Under the pieces are notes generated by a model. The model did not search any database, had not been told where the DNA came from, and worked only from the letters and a program-made list of their open reading frames with translations. 62,342 bases of DNA, taken from the NCBI GenBank assembly GCA_019510305.1, contig JAEKKN010000056.1, forward strand, positions 1 through 62,342, written 5' to 3'. Within the stretch, counting starts at the first letter, position 1. Every line of letters begins with the position of its first letter. Positions 17,792 through 26,298 of this stretch are shown here, piece by piece. The position numbers and the translations under genes were made by a program. The DNA comes from Microbacterium sp. Its GTDB lineage: Bacteria; Actinomycetota; Actinomycetes; Actinomycetales; Microbacteriaceae.

Positions 17792-19723
17792 GTGGCGATC
17801 GTGCCCCCCGGCGAAGCGGCGAAGAGCCTGCACGTCGACGCGGAATGGACCCGTGACGATCTCATCGCCTACGCCGACGGACTGCTCGCGGCTGTTCGCC
17901 CCTGGGCATCGGAGAACGGTGCGCGCATCACTCTCCCGGGTGCATCGGGCGGCTACGGCGTCGACGTCGACGGGCTCGAGGGGTTCATGCGCACGCTTCT
18001 GCTCGCGGGCTTCCGCATCACGGGCGCGCGCGGCGAGGGCGTCGACGACCTGATCGACTTCTCCTCGCGGGGCATCGTCGCGGGCGTCGACCCCGACGGG
18101 GCCGACCGCTGGGTGCGCCTCGACGAGCATGCACAGGCGAAGGTCGAAGCCGCCTCCCTGGCACTCATCCTCGACATGACCCGTCCGTGGATCTGGGACC
18201 GCCTCGACGGGCTGACCCAGCGGCGGGTGATCGACTATCTCGCCCCGGTGGTCGGAGACGACACCTACCCGCGAAACAACTGGCTGTGGTTCCGCGTCGT
18301 CGTGCAGACGTTCCTGCGATCGGTGGGCGGCCCATGGTCGCAGACCGACATCGACGACGACCTCGCGCTTCACGACTCCTTCGTGCGGGAGGGCGGTTGG
18401 ATCTCCGACGGAGACGAACGCTCCTACGACCACTACGTCGGGTGGGCGCTGCACCTGTACCCCGTGCTGTGGGCGCGCATGCAGGGAGCGGCCGAACTCG
18501 CGAAAGGCCGGACCCCGGACGACGTCGCGCGTCTCGACGCCTTCCTGCAGGACGCGATCGCTCTGGTCGGAGCCGACGGCTCACCGCTCATCCAGGGTCG
18601 CAGCCTCGTCTACCGCTTCGCCGCGGCCGCCCCCTACTGGGCCGGCATCATCGCCGAGGTGCCGTCGGTTCCCGCAGGTCAGCTGCGTAGAGCCGCATCC
18701 GGCATCGTCCGCCATTTCGCGGCGCACGGCGTCCCGAACCGCGACGGGCTGCTCGACCTCGGCTGGCACGAGGAATGGCGTCGCCTCGCACAGAACTACT
18801 CGGGCACCGGCTCTCCCTACTGGGCGGCGAAGGGGCTTCTCGGCCTCGCCCTGCCCGAAGACCACCCGGTGTGGTCTGCTCCGCAGGCGCTGCTCCCGTC
18901 CGAGACCGCCGACACTCTGCGCGTCGCCCTCTCTCCGGCATGGATCATCTCGACCACCGCGGATGACGGCATCGTGCGGGTGATCAACCACGGCGCCGAT
19001 CACGCGCACCCCGGCAACCTCGTCGGCGACTCGCCCCTGTACGCTCGCCTGGGCTACTCGACTGCCGCGAGCCCGCTGCTGAACGGCGACGCCTGGGCCG
19101 AGCCGCTCGAGCAGTCGGTCGCGCTTCTGCACGCCGACGGCCGCGCGAGTCATCGCGCCGGCATGAGCGTGAACGGCATCCGCATCGACGAAGACGCCGC
19201 GATCGCCGGGTCCACCGCGACCGCGCACTGGATCGCCCCGGCCGCCACACAGACCAGGCACGGCTCCGGCATCACGGGTGAGGTCGAGATCGCCGGCACC
19301 GTCACGACGTGGTCGATCGTGCGGGGTGCATGGGAGGTCCGCCTCGTGCGCATCGACACGATCGAGGAGAATGCCGCAGCCACCGCGCTGCGCATCGGCG
19401 GCTGGGCGATCGCGGCCGACGCCGTCGAGGTCTCGGTGTCTGACCGACGCGCCGCCGCGTTCACCGACGACCGCTGCAGCACGATCGTCGCACTCACGCC
19501 GGGAGGTGCGGCGTCGACCGAGTCCCGCCGCGACGCGAGCCCGCTCGGCGCCGCGGCATCCGTCCCCGTCCTCACCTACCCGATCGCGACCGGCGAGTGG
19601 ATCGCCTCGGCGCTGCACCTGTCGGACCGCGTCCCGGAATCCGACCCTTCCGTCCGCATCGACGGCGCAGACGCCGTCGTCGCCTGGCCCGACTCCACCA
19701 CCACCACGCACCGGCTCGTCTGA
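17792..19723 (+). CDS. DUF2264 domain protein
   Basis: A 643-residue cytoplasmic protein of the DUF2264 family, often found with polysaccharide-lyase and glycoside-hydrolase genes. The N-terminal half is an alpha-helical toroid (for example FMRTLLLAGFRITGARGEG, NNWLWFRVVVQTFLRSVGGP, YDHYVGWALHLYPVLWARM), and the C-terminal half is beta-rich, an arrangement shared with unsaturated-glucuronyl hydrolases and lyases; a carbohydrate-active role is inferred. The GTG start at 17792 has AAAGGAGAA upstream; an in-frame ATG at 17717 lies in the promoter. It leads the operon that continues with a sugar importer. Confidence 0.82.
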   Translation: MAIVPPGEAAKSLHVDAEWTRDDLIAYADGLLAAVRPWASENGARITLPGASGGYGVDVDGLEGFMRTLLLAGFRITGARGEGVDDLIDFSSRGIVAGVDPDGADRWVRLDEHAQAKVEAASLALILDMTRPWIWDRLDGLTQRRVIDYLAPVVGDDTYPRNNWLWFRVVVQTFLRSVGGPWSQTDIDDDLALHDSFVREGGWISDGDERSYDHYVGWALHLYPVLWARMQGAAELAKGRTPDDVARLDAFLQDAIALVGADGSPLIQGRSLVYRFAAAAPYWAGIIAEVPSVPAGQLRRAASGIVRHFAAHGVPNRDGLLDLGWHEEWRRLAQNYSGTGSPYWAAKGLLGLALPEDHPVWSAPQALLPSETADTLRVALSPAWIISTTADDGIVRVINHGADHAHPGNLVGDSPLYARLGYSTAASPLLNGDAWAEPLEQSVALLHADGRASHRAGMSVNGIRIDEDAAIAGSTATAHWIAPAATQTRHGSGITGEVEIAGTVTTWSIVRGAWEVRLVRIDTIEENAAATALRIGGWAIAADAVEVSVSDRRAAAFTDDRCSTIVALTPGGAASTESRRDASPLGAAASVPVLTYPIATGEWIASALHLSDRVPESDPSVRIDGADAVVAWPDSTTTTHRLV

Positions 19724-19765
19724 GCCGGACGCACCTACCCGCAATTGCAAAGGAGCAGTACCCTC

Positions 19766-21046
19766 ATGAACCGCAAGATCCTCGCCGCCGGCAGCATCGC
19801 CGCAGTCGCGGCCCTGGCCCTCGCCGGCTGCTCGGGCGGCACCGATGCCGCTGAGAGCGCCGACCCCGACGCGCCCATCACTCTGACGCTCTCCGGGTGG
19901 AGCATCGACACCACCCCGGAGTTCCAGACGCTCGCCGACGCCTTCACGAAGGAGCACCCGAACGTCACGATCGAGCTCAAGGAGTACGACGCCGCCGAGT
20001 ACAACACTCTCGTCACCGCCGACCTCGCCGCCGGGTCCGGCCCCGACATCATCACCCAGAAGGAGGTCAAGTACGTCACCACCTTCCAGGAGGGCGGTCA
20101 GCTTCTCGACGTCTCCGACGTGAAGCTCCCCGACGGCATCAGCGGCGCCGACTCCTACAAGGTCGACGGCGCCTCGTATGCGGTGCCCTACCGGCAGGAC
20201 TCCTGGGTGCTGTTCTACGACAAGGATCTGTTCGACGCAGCAGGCGTCGAATACCCGGACGGCTCGTGGACCTGGGACGACTACGCCGACGCGGCTGCGG
20301 CCCTGACCACCGACACCGTGAAGGGCGCGTACCTGCACCGCTGGCAGTCCACCGTGCAGGGCTTCGCGAACGCGCAGACCGGCACCAGCGTCCTCGACGG
20401 CGACTACGGCAACTTCAAGGACTACTACGACAACACGCTGGCGCTGCAGGACGCAGGAGACCAGGTCGACTTCAACACCTCCACCGCCAACCAGCTCACG
20501 TACCAGGGTGAGTTCGGCACCCAGAAGGCCGCGATGATGCTGATGGGCACGTGGTACACGGCGACCCTGATCGCGCAGCAGGCGTCGGGAGACGCGAACG
20601 ACTTCGAATGGGGCATCGCTCCCGCACCGCAGCTCGACGCCAAGACCGCGGGCACCGACAACACCCCGGTGACCTTCGGCGACCCGACCGGCTTCGGCAT
20701 CAACGCGAACATCGACGGCGCGAAGGCCGATGCGGCCAAGCAGTTCCTCGAGTTCGCCGCGTCGGAGGAGGGCGCGCAGGCGCTCGCCGAGATCGGCATC
20801 ACTCCGGCTCTGACGAACGACGCCGTGGTCGACAGCTACTTCGCCGTCGAGGGTGCGCCGTCCGACGAGCTCTCGAAGTTCGCGTGGTCCACCCACAAGG
20901 TCCTCCCCGAGAACCCGACGTCGAGCAAGACGGCGACGATCCAGGGCATCCTCGCAGACCTGCACACCGCCGTCATGTCGGGCTCGGCGTCGATCGACGA
21001 CGCGATCAAGACGGCTGAAGACCGCGTGAAGAACGAAGTCGGCTGA
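19766..21046 (+). CDS. Family 1 sugar ABC transporter substrate-binding lipoprotein
   Basis: A 426-residue receptor for an oligosaccharide importer. Lipobox LAGC places the lipidated cysteine at residue 22. Family-1 features include ITLTLSGWSIDTTPEFQTLA at the mature N-terminus, GPDIITQKEVKYV and YRQDSWVLFYDKDLFDAAGV. The start at 19766 has AAAGGAGC upstream. A hairpin after the gene (21051-21081) separates it from the permeases, a common device for making more receptor than channel. Confidence 0.93.
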   Translation: MNRKILAAGSIAAVAALALAGCSGGTDAAESADPDAPITLTLSGWSIDTTPEFQTLADAFTKEHPNVTIELKEYDAAEYNTLVTADLAAGSGPDIITQKEVKYVTTFQEGGQLLDVSDVKLPDGISGADSYKVDGASYAVPYRQDSWVLFYDKDLFDAAGVEYPDGSWTWDDYADAAAALTTDTVKGAYLHRWQSTVQGFANAQTGTSVLDGDYGNFKDYYDNTLALQDAGDQVDFNTSTANQLTYQGEFGTQKAAMMLMGTWYTATLIAQQASGDANDFEWGIAPAPQLDAKTAGTDNTPVTFGDPTGFGINANIDGAKADAAKQFLEFAASEEGAQALAEIGITPALTNDAVVDSYFAVEGAPSDELSKFAWSTHKVLPENPTSSKTATIQGILADLHTAVMSGSASIDDAIKTAEDRVKNEVG

Positions 21047-21050
21047 TCCT

Positions 21051-21081
21051 CTCGGGGGTCGGCCGACGGTCGGCCCCCGAG
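21051..21081 (+). terminator. Intercistronic hairpin after the sugar receptor gene
   Basis: CTCGGGGGTCG pairs with CGGCCCCCGAG (11 bp with one G-U, nine-base loop). There is no T-run, and the operon continues 36 bp later, so partial termination or protection of the receptor mRNA 3' end is more likely than full termination. Confidence 0.6.
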
Positions 21082-21116
21082 CAGGCACCCCGCGCCGCAC
21101 ACAGGAGACGAGAGAC

Positions 21117-22055
21117 ATGACCATCACCGAGGCCCCGCCCCACGGCACGGACGTGCGGCCGGCCACGCCGCCCCGGCGCCGTTCGGCGCTGCGTCGCCGC
21201 AACGCACTGATCGGCTGGAGCTTCATCCTGCCGAACTTCATCGGATTCGGGTTCCTCACCCTGCTGCCGGTGCTGATCCTCTTCTACATGGCGTTCACGA
21301 ACTGGAACGTCTTCGGCAAGGCCGACTGGGTGGGGTTGGCGAACTTCCAGCGCCTGGTCGGCGACGGCAGCTTCCGCATCGCGTTCCTCAACACGCTGTA
21401 CTACTCGGTCATGCACATCCCGCTGACGATCGTCGTCTCGCTGGGACTCGCGCTGCTGCTGAACAACAAGCTCCGCGGTGTCGCCTTCTTCCGCACCGCC
21501 GCGTTCTTCCCCTACATCACCTCGATCGTCGCGATCGCCGTCGTGTGGAATCTGCTCTTCAGCCCCGACTACGGACCCATCAACGAGATCCTCCGCACGA
21601 TCGGCATCTCCTCACCCCCGGGGTGGCTCACCTCGTCGGAGTGGGCGATGCCCGCAGTGGTCATCGTCAGCACCTGGCGCGACATGGGGTACTACATGAT
21701 CCTGTTCCTCGCGGGGCTCCAGACCGTGCCGCGTGAGTTGCACGAGGCAGCCAGGGTGGACGGTGCGAGCGTGTGGCAGCGCTTCGTCAACGTCACGCTG
21801 CCGTGCCTGCGGCCGACGATGTTCTTCGTCACCGTGATGCTCACGATCAACTCCTTCAAGATCTTCGACCTGATCCTCGTGATGACCGACGGCGGCCCCG
21901 GGCAGTCGACGCTCGTCCTGTCGCAGTTCATCTACAAGAAGGGCTTCGAGGAATCGCAGTTCGGCTACGCATCCGCGGCGGCCGTCGCACTGTTCTTCCT
22001 CTGCATCCTCGTCACCATCGGCCAGTTCCTCTGGAACAAGAAGCGGAGCGCATGA
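21117..22055 (+). CDS. MalF-type sugar ABC transporter permease
   Basis: Inner-membrane channel subunit, 312 residues with about six transmembrane segments after a basic cytoplasmic tail. The coupling motif is EAARVDGASVWQRFVNVTLP (about 209-228), and the conserved late segment is LILVMTDGGPGQSTLVLSQF. It follows the receptor gene and overlaps the second permease by 4 bp (ATGA). No ATPase gene is found in this operon; a shared MsiK-like ATPase elsewhere is inferred. Confidence 0.93.
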   Translation: MTITEAPPHGTDVRPATPPRRRSALRRRNALIGWSFILPNFIGFGFLTLLPVLILFYMAFTNWNVFGKADWVGLANFQRLVGDGSFRIAFLNTLYYSVMHIPLTIVVSLGLALLLNNKLRGVAFFRTAAFFPYITSIVAIAVVWNLLFSPDYGPINEILRTIGISSPPGWLTSSEWAMPAVVIVSTWRDMGYYMILFLAGLQTVPRELHEAARVDGASVWQRFVNVTLPCLRPTMFFVTVMLTINSFKIFDLILVMTDGGPGQSTLVLSQFIYKKGFEESQFGYASAAAVALFFLCILVTIGQFLWNKKRSA

Positions 22056-22957
22056 TGACCGAGACACAGGTTCTCGTCACCGGGGGCACGCTGCGAAAGC
22101 TCAGCGCGCCCGCCCCCGCCGGCCGCGTGCGCGCGGGTCGCACCGCCGGACGCATCGTCGGCTACATCGCCCTGATCATCGCGGCCATCGGCCTGCTCGC
22201 CCCCTTCGCCTGGATGGTGATGAGCTCGCTGAAGAACGCCAACGAGGTCTTCTCCGTGCCCGTCGTCTGGGTGCCCGAGACGTTCGTCTGGCAGAACTAC
22301 GTCGACATCTGGACGAAGTCGAACATGCTCGTCTGGATCCGCAACACGCTGTTCCTCGCGGTCAGCGTCACCTTCCTCCAGGTGCTCACCGGGTCGTTCG
22401 CCGCCTACGGCTTCGCCCGCATGCGCTTCGCCGGCCGCGACATCCTGTTCCTCGCCTACATCGGCACGATCGCGGTGCCGTGGCAGTCGTACATGATCCC
22501 GCAGTTCATCCTGCTGTCGAACCTCAAGGTCTCGAACACGCTGTGGGCGATCATCCTGCTGCAGGCGTTCGGCGCCTTCGGCGTGTTCCTCATGAAGCAG
22601 TACTACGAGACGATCCCCGAGGAGCTCAGCGAAGCCGCCCGCCTCGACGGGCTCAGCGAGTACGGGATCTGGCGTCGCATCATGCTGCCGCTGTCGATCC
22701 CGGCGATCGCGAGCCTCACCCTGCTGACCTTCGTGAACACCTGGAACGACTATCTCGGGCCGCTGATCTATCTGCGCAACCCCGATCTGTGGACGATCCA
22801 ACTCGGCCTCAAGAGCTTCGTCTCGAATCTGTTCGACACCAACTACGCGCTGCTGTTCGCAGGTCTGACGATCTCGGTCCTGCCGATCGCGATCATCTTC
22901 CTGCTCGGCCAGAAGTACTTCGTCGAGGGCATCGCCACCAGCGGGATGAAGGGCTGA
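22052..22957 (+). CDS. MalG-type sugar ABC transporter permease
   Basis: Second channel subunit, 301 residues. Family marks: LAPFAWMVMSSLKNANEVFS near residues 49-68, the coupling loop EAARLDGLSEYGIWRRIMLP (about 193-212) and the terminal EGIATSGMKG. An ATGATG start allows initiation at 22052 or 22055. It is coupled to the MalF-type gene by a 4-bp overlap and is followed after 3 bp by a DUF624 gene. Confidence 0.93.
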   Translation: MMTETQVLVTGGTLRKLSAPAPAGRVRAGRTAGRIVGYIALIIAAIGLLAPFAWMVMSSLKNANEVFSVPVVWVPETFVWQNYVDIWTKSNMLVWIRNTLFLAVSVTFLQVLTGSFAAYGFARMRFAGRDILFLAYIGTIAVPWQSYMIPQFILLSNLKVSNTLWAIILLQAFGAFGVFLMKQYYETIPEELSEAARLDGLSEYGIWRRIMLPLSIPAIASLTLLTFVNTWNDYLGPLIYLRNPDLWTIQLGLKSFVSNLFDTNYALLFAGLTISVLPIAIIFLLGQKYFVEGIATSGMKG

Positions 22958-22960
22958 CCG

Positions 22961-23629
22961 ATGACACGCATCTCGCACGACACCTGGGCCACGATCCTGG
23001 GCGTCGTCTACCTCGGCCTGATGACGAACTTCCTCATGCTCGTCGCGGCGTCCCCGGTCGTGGTGCTGCTGATCACGACCGACCCGGGACTGTCGTGGCC
23101 GTTGCTGGCTCTCGCCGCGCCGCTGTCAGCCCCGGCGCTGACAGGCGCGTTCGCCGCGTTCCGCGAGTTCGGACGTGGTGAGCCGCAGGTGGTGCGGTCG
23201 TTCCTGCGCGGCTGGAGGGCGACCTGGCGCAAGGGGATGCTGATCGGCGCCGCGGCCGCGGCATCCGTCGTCGTCCTGCTCGTCGACGTTCGCGCGGTGG
23301 CGGCGCTGCCGGCATCCGTCGTCGTGGTCCCCGTGCTCGCGCTTCTCACGGTGATCGCCGTGGCCACGGCACTCGTCGCCCTGGTCGCGCTCGCCGAGGC
23401 GCCGCAGGCGCGCCTGCGCGACATCGTCAAGGCGGCGCTCTACCTGAGCGTGCGGCGCTGGTATCTGACCGCGCTCTCGTTCGCGGTGCTGAGCGTGCAG
23501 TTCGCGCTGTTCACCACCATGCCCGCGATCGCGATCGGGCTCACCTGCGCCCCGGCGCTGTACGTGGCTTGGGCGAACGGCCGCTACACGCTGCGCCCGG
23601 TCCTCGATCTCGAAGAGGTGCGCGCGTGA
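22961..23629 (+). CDS. DUF624 (YesL-like) membrane protein
   Basis: A 222-residue integral membrane protein with about five hydrophobic segments. The N-terminal region (VVYLGLMTNFLMLVAASPVV) and the middle segment FAAFREFGRGEPQVVRSFLR fit DUF624/YesL proteins, which are regularly encoded next to sugar ABC importers and polysaccharide-lyase genes; their molecular role is unknown. It starts 3 bp after the MalG-type gene and overlaps the next gene by 4 bp (GTGA). Confidence 0.85.
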   Translation: MTRISHDTWATILGVVYLGLMTNFLMLVAASPVVVLLITTDPGLSWPLLALAAPLSAPALTGAFAAFREFGRGEPQVVRSFLRGWRATWRKGMLIGAAAAASVVVLLVDVRAVAALPASVVVVPVLALLTVIAVATALVALVALAEAPQARLRDIVKAALYLSVRRWYLTALSFAVLSVQFALFTTMPAIAIGLTCAPALYVAWANGRYTLRPVLDLEEVRA

Positions 23630-24577
23630 GGGTGCGCACGGCGATGAGTCCCGAGGTCTTCGATCTGCTGTTCGACGCCCCCCGCCTCGAGCGCCTGCGC
23701 GCCCTCACCTCGTCTGCGCCGCTGCCGATCGACGACGGCGACCTCGCAGACACCGAGATCCTGCTGACCTCGTGGGGCGCGCCGCGACTCGACGCCGACC
23801 TGCTCGACCGCATGCCGCGGCTGCGCGCCGTGGTGCATGCGGCGGGGAGCGTGCAGGGTCTCGTCTCCGATGAGCTCTGGGAGCGCGGCATCACCGTGAC
23901 CTCGGCGGCCGATGCCAACGCGGTGCCCGTCGCCGAGTACACGTTCGCGTCGATCATCCTCGCGTTCAAGCGCGCCTTCGTGCACATGCGCACGCCCGCA
24001 GAGGTGCTGGGTTGGGGCGACCTGGTGGGTTCGCCGAAGTACGGCAGCGTCGGTCGCACGGTCGGCATCGTCGGCTTCTCGCGGATCGGGCGTCGGGTGG
24101 TGAGGATGCTGCGCCAGCTCGACGACGTGCACATCCTCGTGTCCGATCCCTTCGTCCCGCCGGAGGCCGTCGCCGCCGCAGGAGCCGAGCTCGTCTCGCT
24201 CGAGACGCTGCTCGGGCGCGTCGACGTGCTGTCGCTGCACGCCCCGGCGCTCCCCGAGACCCACCACATGATCGGCAGACCGCAGCTCGCGACCCAACAC
24301 GGCACGCGGTTGGATCCTCGACCACGACGCCCTGTTCGACGAATGCGCCTCCGGGCGACTGGACGCCGTGCTCGACGTGACCGAACCCGACCCGCTGCCG
24401 GCGGACTCACCGCTGCGGGCGCTGCCGAACGTCGCGCTCACCCCGCACATCGCAGGGTCCATGGGCACCGAGGCGCGCCGGCTCGCGGACTCGGCGCTCG
24501 ACGACGTCGAGACGCTGCTGCGTGGAGGAGCTCTGTCGCAGGTGATCACGCAGCCCGACATGGAGCTCAGCGCGTGA
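23626..24577 (+). pseudogene. D-2-hydroxyacid dehydrogenase, broken by a frameshifting deletion
   Basis: The reading frame from the GTG at 23626 encodes a normal hydroxyacid dehydrogenase N-terminal part (EILLTSWGAPRLDADLLDRM; Rossmann motif GIVGFSRIGRRVV; VDVLSLHAPALPETHHMIGR) up to about 24292. After CTCGCGACCC the family sequence continues in another frame with NTARGWILDHDALFDE, DVTEPDPLP and TPHIAGSMG to the stop at 24577. The intact paralogue at 47245 has nine residues between the matching points, where only four bases remain here, so about 23 bp are missing. The catalytic Arg of NTARG, the Glu and the His all fall after the shift. The first frame stays open into the next gene, so the shift could make a long fused read-through product rather than an early stop. 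A sequencing or assembly error is possible but a 23-bp loss is not a typical base-call error. Confidence 0.85.
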
Positions 24578-26298
24578 ACACCGCCCCGGTCGATCCGCAG
24601 GAGTTCTCGCCCTGGAGCTTCTGGCGCGACGCCGACTCCGAACGACAGGAGGCGCAGCGTCGACGTCTGCGGGCTCTCGTCGACGGGCGCGCCGAGCGCG
24701 AGCTCGGCGCGCAGTGCTTCGTCTCCGATCTGGCGTCCGTCGATCACGACGTCCTCCGGCTCGGTGACCGCACGTACATCGCGGCCGGGGCGTACCTGAC
24801 CGGCGAGCTCGTCACCGGCGCCGATTGCAGCATCAATGCGTACACCGTCATCCGTGGCCGAGTGACCCTGGGCGACGCCGTGCGCATCGGCGCCCACACC
24901 TCGATCCTCGGCTTCAATCACTCGATGGAGCCGGGCACGCCGGTGTTCCGCCAGCCTCTGACGGCGCAGGGCATCACGATCGGCGACGATGTCTGGATCG
25001 GCTCGCACGTCGTGATCCTCGACGGCGTCACCGTCGGCTCGCATTCCGTGCTGGCGGCCGGCGCGGTCGTCACCAAGGACGTTCCGGCCGGCGCGATCGT
25101 CGGCGGAAATCCTGCGAGGTTCATCCGCTGGCGCGTCGAGCCGGCGAGCGGCCCCGCGCCGGTTCCTGCTGCTCCGGGTCTGGCGGAGCGTGTCGCGCAG
25201 TTCGGCGCCCGCGCACGCGACGAGGCCGCCGCGATCCTCGACCGCGCATGGAACGAAGAGCGGATGCTGTTCGCCGACCGTCCGGGTGCTGCCCCCACGG
25301 TGCGCGCCCAGGCCGACGCGATCGAGATCGCAGATCTGCTGCTCGGTGCGGTGCCGCCGCAGCGCCAGCGATCCGAGCACATCGCCCTCCTGCAGGGGTG
25401 GCAGAACGCCGAGACCGGCGCGGTCGCGCCGCTCGGGCCTGACGGTCGGCAGCTCGAGGGCCTGGACTTCTCGCATGACGACGTGGCCTATCACGTGCTG
25501 AGCGTGGGATACGCGCTCGAACTGCTGGGCTCGGAGTTCCCCGCGATGCTCACCTGGGTCACCGACGCGACGCCGCAACGGGTCGTCGATCTCTGCGAGA
25601 GCCTGCCGTGGGACAGTGACGCCTGGACGGCCGGTCACCACGTCGACGCCTTCGGGACGGCACTCCTGTGGGAGAAGAGCGCGGGAGTGTCCCTGCCGGC
25701 GGGTGTCGAGGAGGCGCTGTTCGGCTGGCTCCTGTTGAACGCGGATCCGCACACGGGAATGTGGGGGTCGGCGACGCCCGATCGCGGTCTGCTCCCGATC
25801 GTCAACGGCTTCTACCGGGCCTCGCGAGGCACGTTCGCCCAGTTCGGAGTTTCCGTGCCGCATCCGGAGCGCGTGGTCGACACGGTCCTCCGCCACGCGC
25901 GCGAACCCCGCTGGTTCTCACCGGGTGCACGTGACGCGTGCAACGTGCTCGACATCGTGCATCCGCTCTGGCTCACCCGCGGCACGGGACACCGCGCGGC
26001 GGAGGTGCAGGAGCTCGCGACGAGTCTCCTGTGGGACGCTCTGCGAACGTGGGTCCCCGATGCGGGCTTCTCCTTCCGCGAGCCGTCTCCGGTGAGTCAG
26101 GGGTTGGTCGCGACCGAACCCGGGCTTCAGGGCACCGAGATGTGGCTCGCGATCGTGTGGTATCTCAGCGACCTGCTCGGCATCTCGGACGCTCTCGGGT
26201 ATCGGCCGCGTGGCGTTCATCGACCCGAACCCGCGGCCCGTCTCGGCCGGACGCGGCGCCTCGACGCGGCGCCTCGCAGCGGGGCCGGAATGGCATGA
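24574..26298 (+). CDS. Fusion of a hexapeptide-repeat acyltransferase with a large helical (toroid-like) domain
   Basis: A 574-residue protein from the GTG at 24574, which overlaps the broken dehydrogenase end (GTGA). Residues about 45-195 form a left-handed beta-helix acyltransferase of the maltose/galactoside acetyltransferase type: repeated hexads (GDRTYIAAGAYLTGELVTGA), the catalytic-site-like ILGFNHSMEPGTP, and the C-terminal cap VVTKDVPAGAIVGGNPARFI. Residues about 200-560 are helical, with repeated paired helices (AYHVLSVGYALELLGSEFPA; DAFGTALLWEKSAGV; MWLAIVWYLSDLLGISDALG) like the alpha/alpha toroids of lyases or terpene-cyclase-like proteins. I do not know this fusion as a named family. 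It overlaps the heparinase-like gene by 4 bp, suggesting O-acylation or handling of the same glycan. Confidence 0.8.
   Translation: MNTAPVDPQEFSPWSFWRDADSERQEAQRRRLRALVDGRAERELGAQCFVSDLASVDHDVLRLGDRTYIAAGAYLTGELVTGADCSINAYTVIRGRVTLGDAVRIGAHTSILGFNHSMEPGTPVFRQPLTAQGITIGDDVWIGSHVVILDGVTVGSHSVLAAGAVVTKDVPAGAIVGGNPARFIRWRVEPASGPAPVPAAPGLAERVAQFGARARDEAAAILDRAWNEERMLFADRPGAAPTVRAQADAIEIADLLLGAVPPQRQRSEHIALLQGWQNAETGAVAPLGPDGRQLEGLDFSHDDVAYHVLSVGYALELLGSEFPAMLTWVTDATPQRVVDLCESLPWDSDAWTAGHHVDAFGTALLWEKSAGVSLPAGVEEALFGWLLLNADPHTGMWGSATPDRGLLPIVNGFYRASRGTFAQFGVSVPHPERVVDTVLRHAREPRWFSPGARDACNVLDIVHPLWLTRGTGHRAAEVQELATSLLWDALRTWVPDAGFSFREPSPVSQGLVATEPGLQGTEMWLAIVWYLSDLLGISDALGYRPRGVHRPEPAARLGRTRRLDAAPRSGAGMA

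Noticed and set aside
18581..21259. 892-codon minus-strand open frame across DUF2264 and receptor genes
   Set aside because: Spans two clear plus-strand genes and reads as low-complexity Arg/Gly/Val sequence.
23584..25896. Long minus-strand open frame opposite the dehydrogenase and fusion genes
   Set aside because: Shadow frame; no domain pattern, and the plus strand carries recognisable enzymes.
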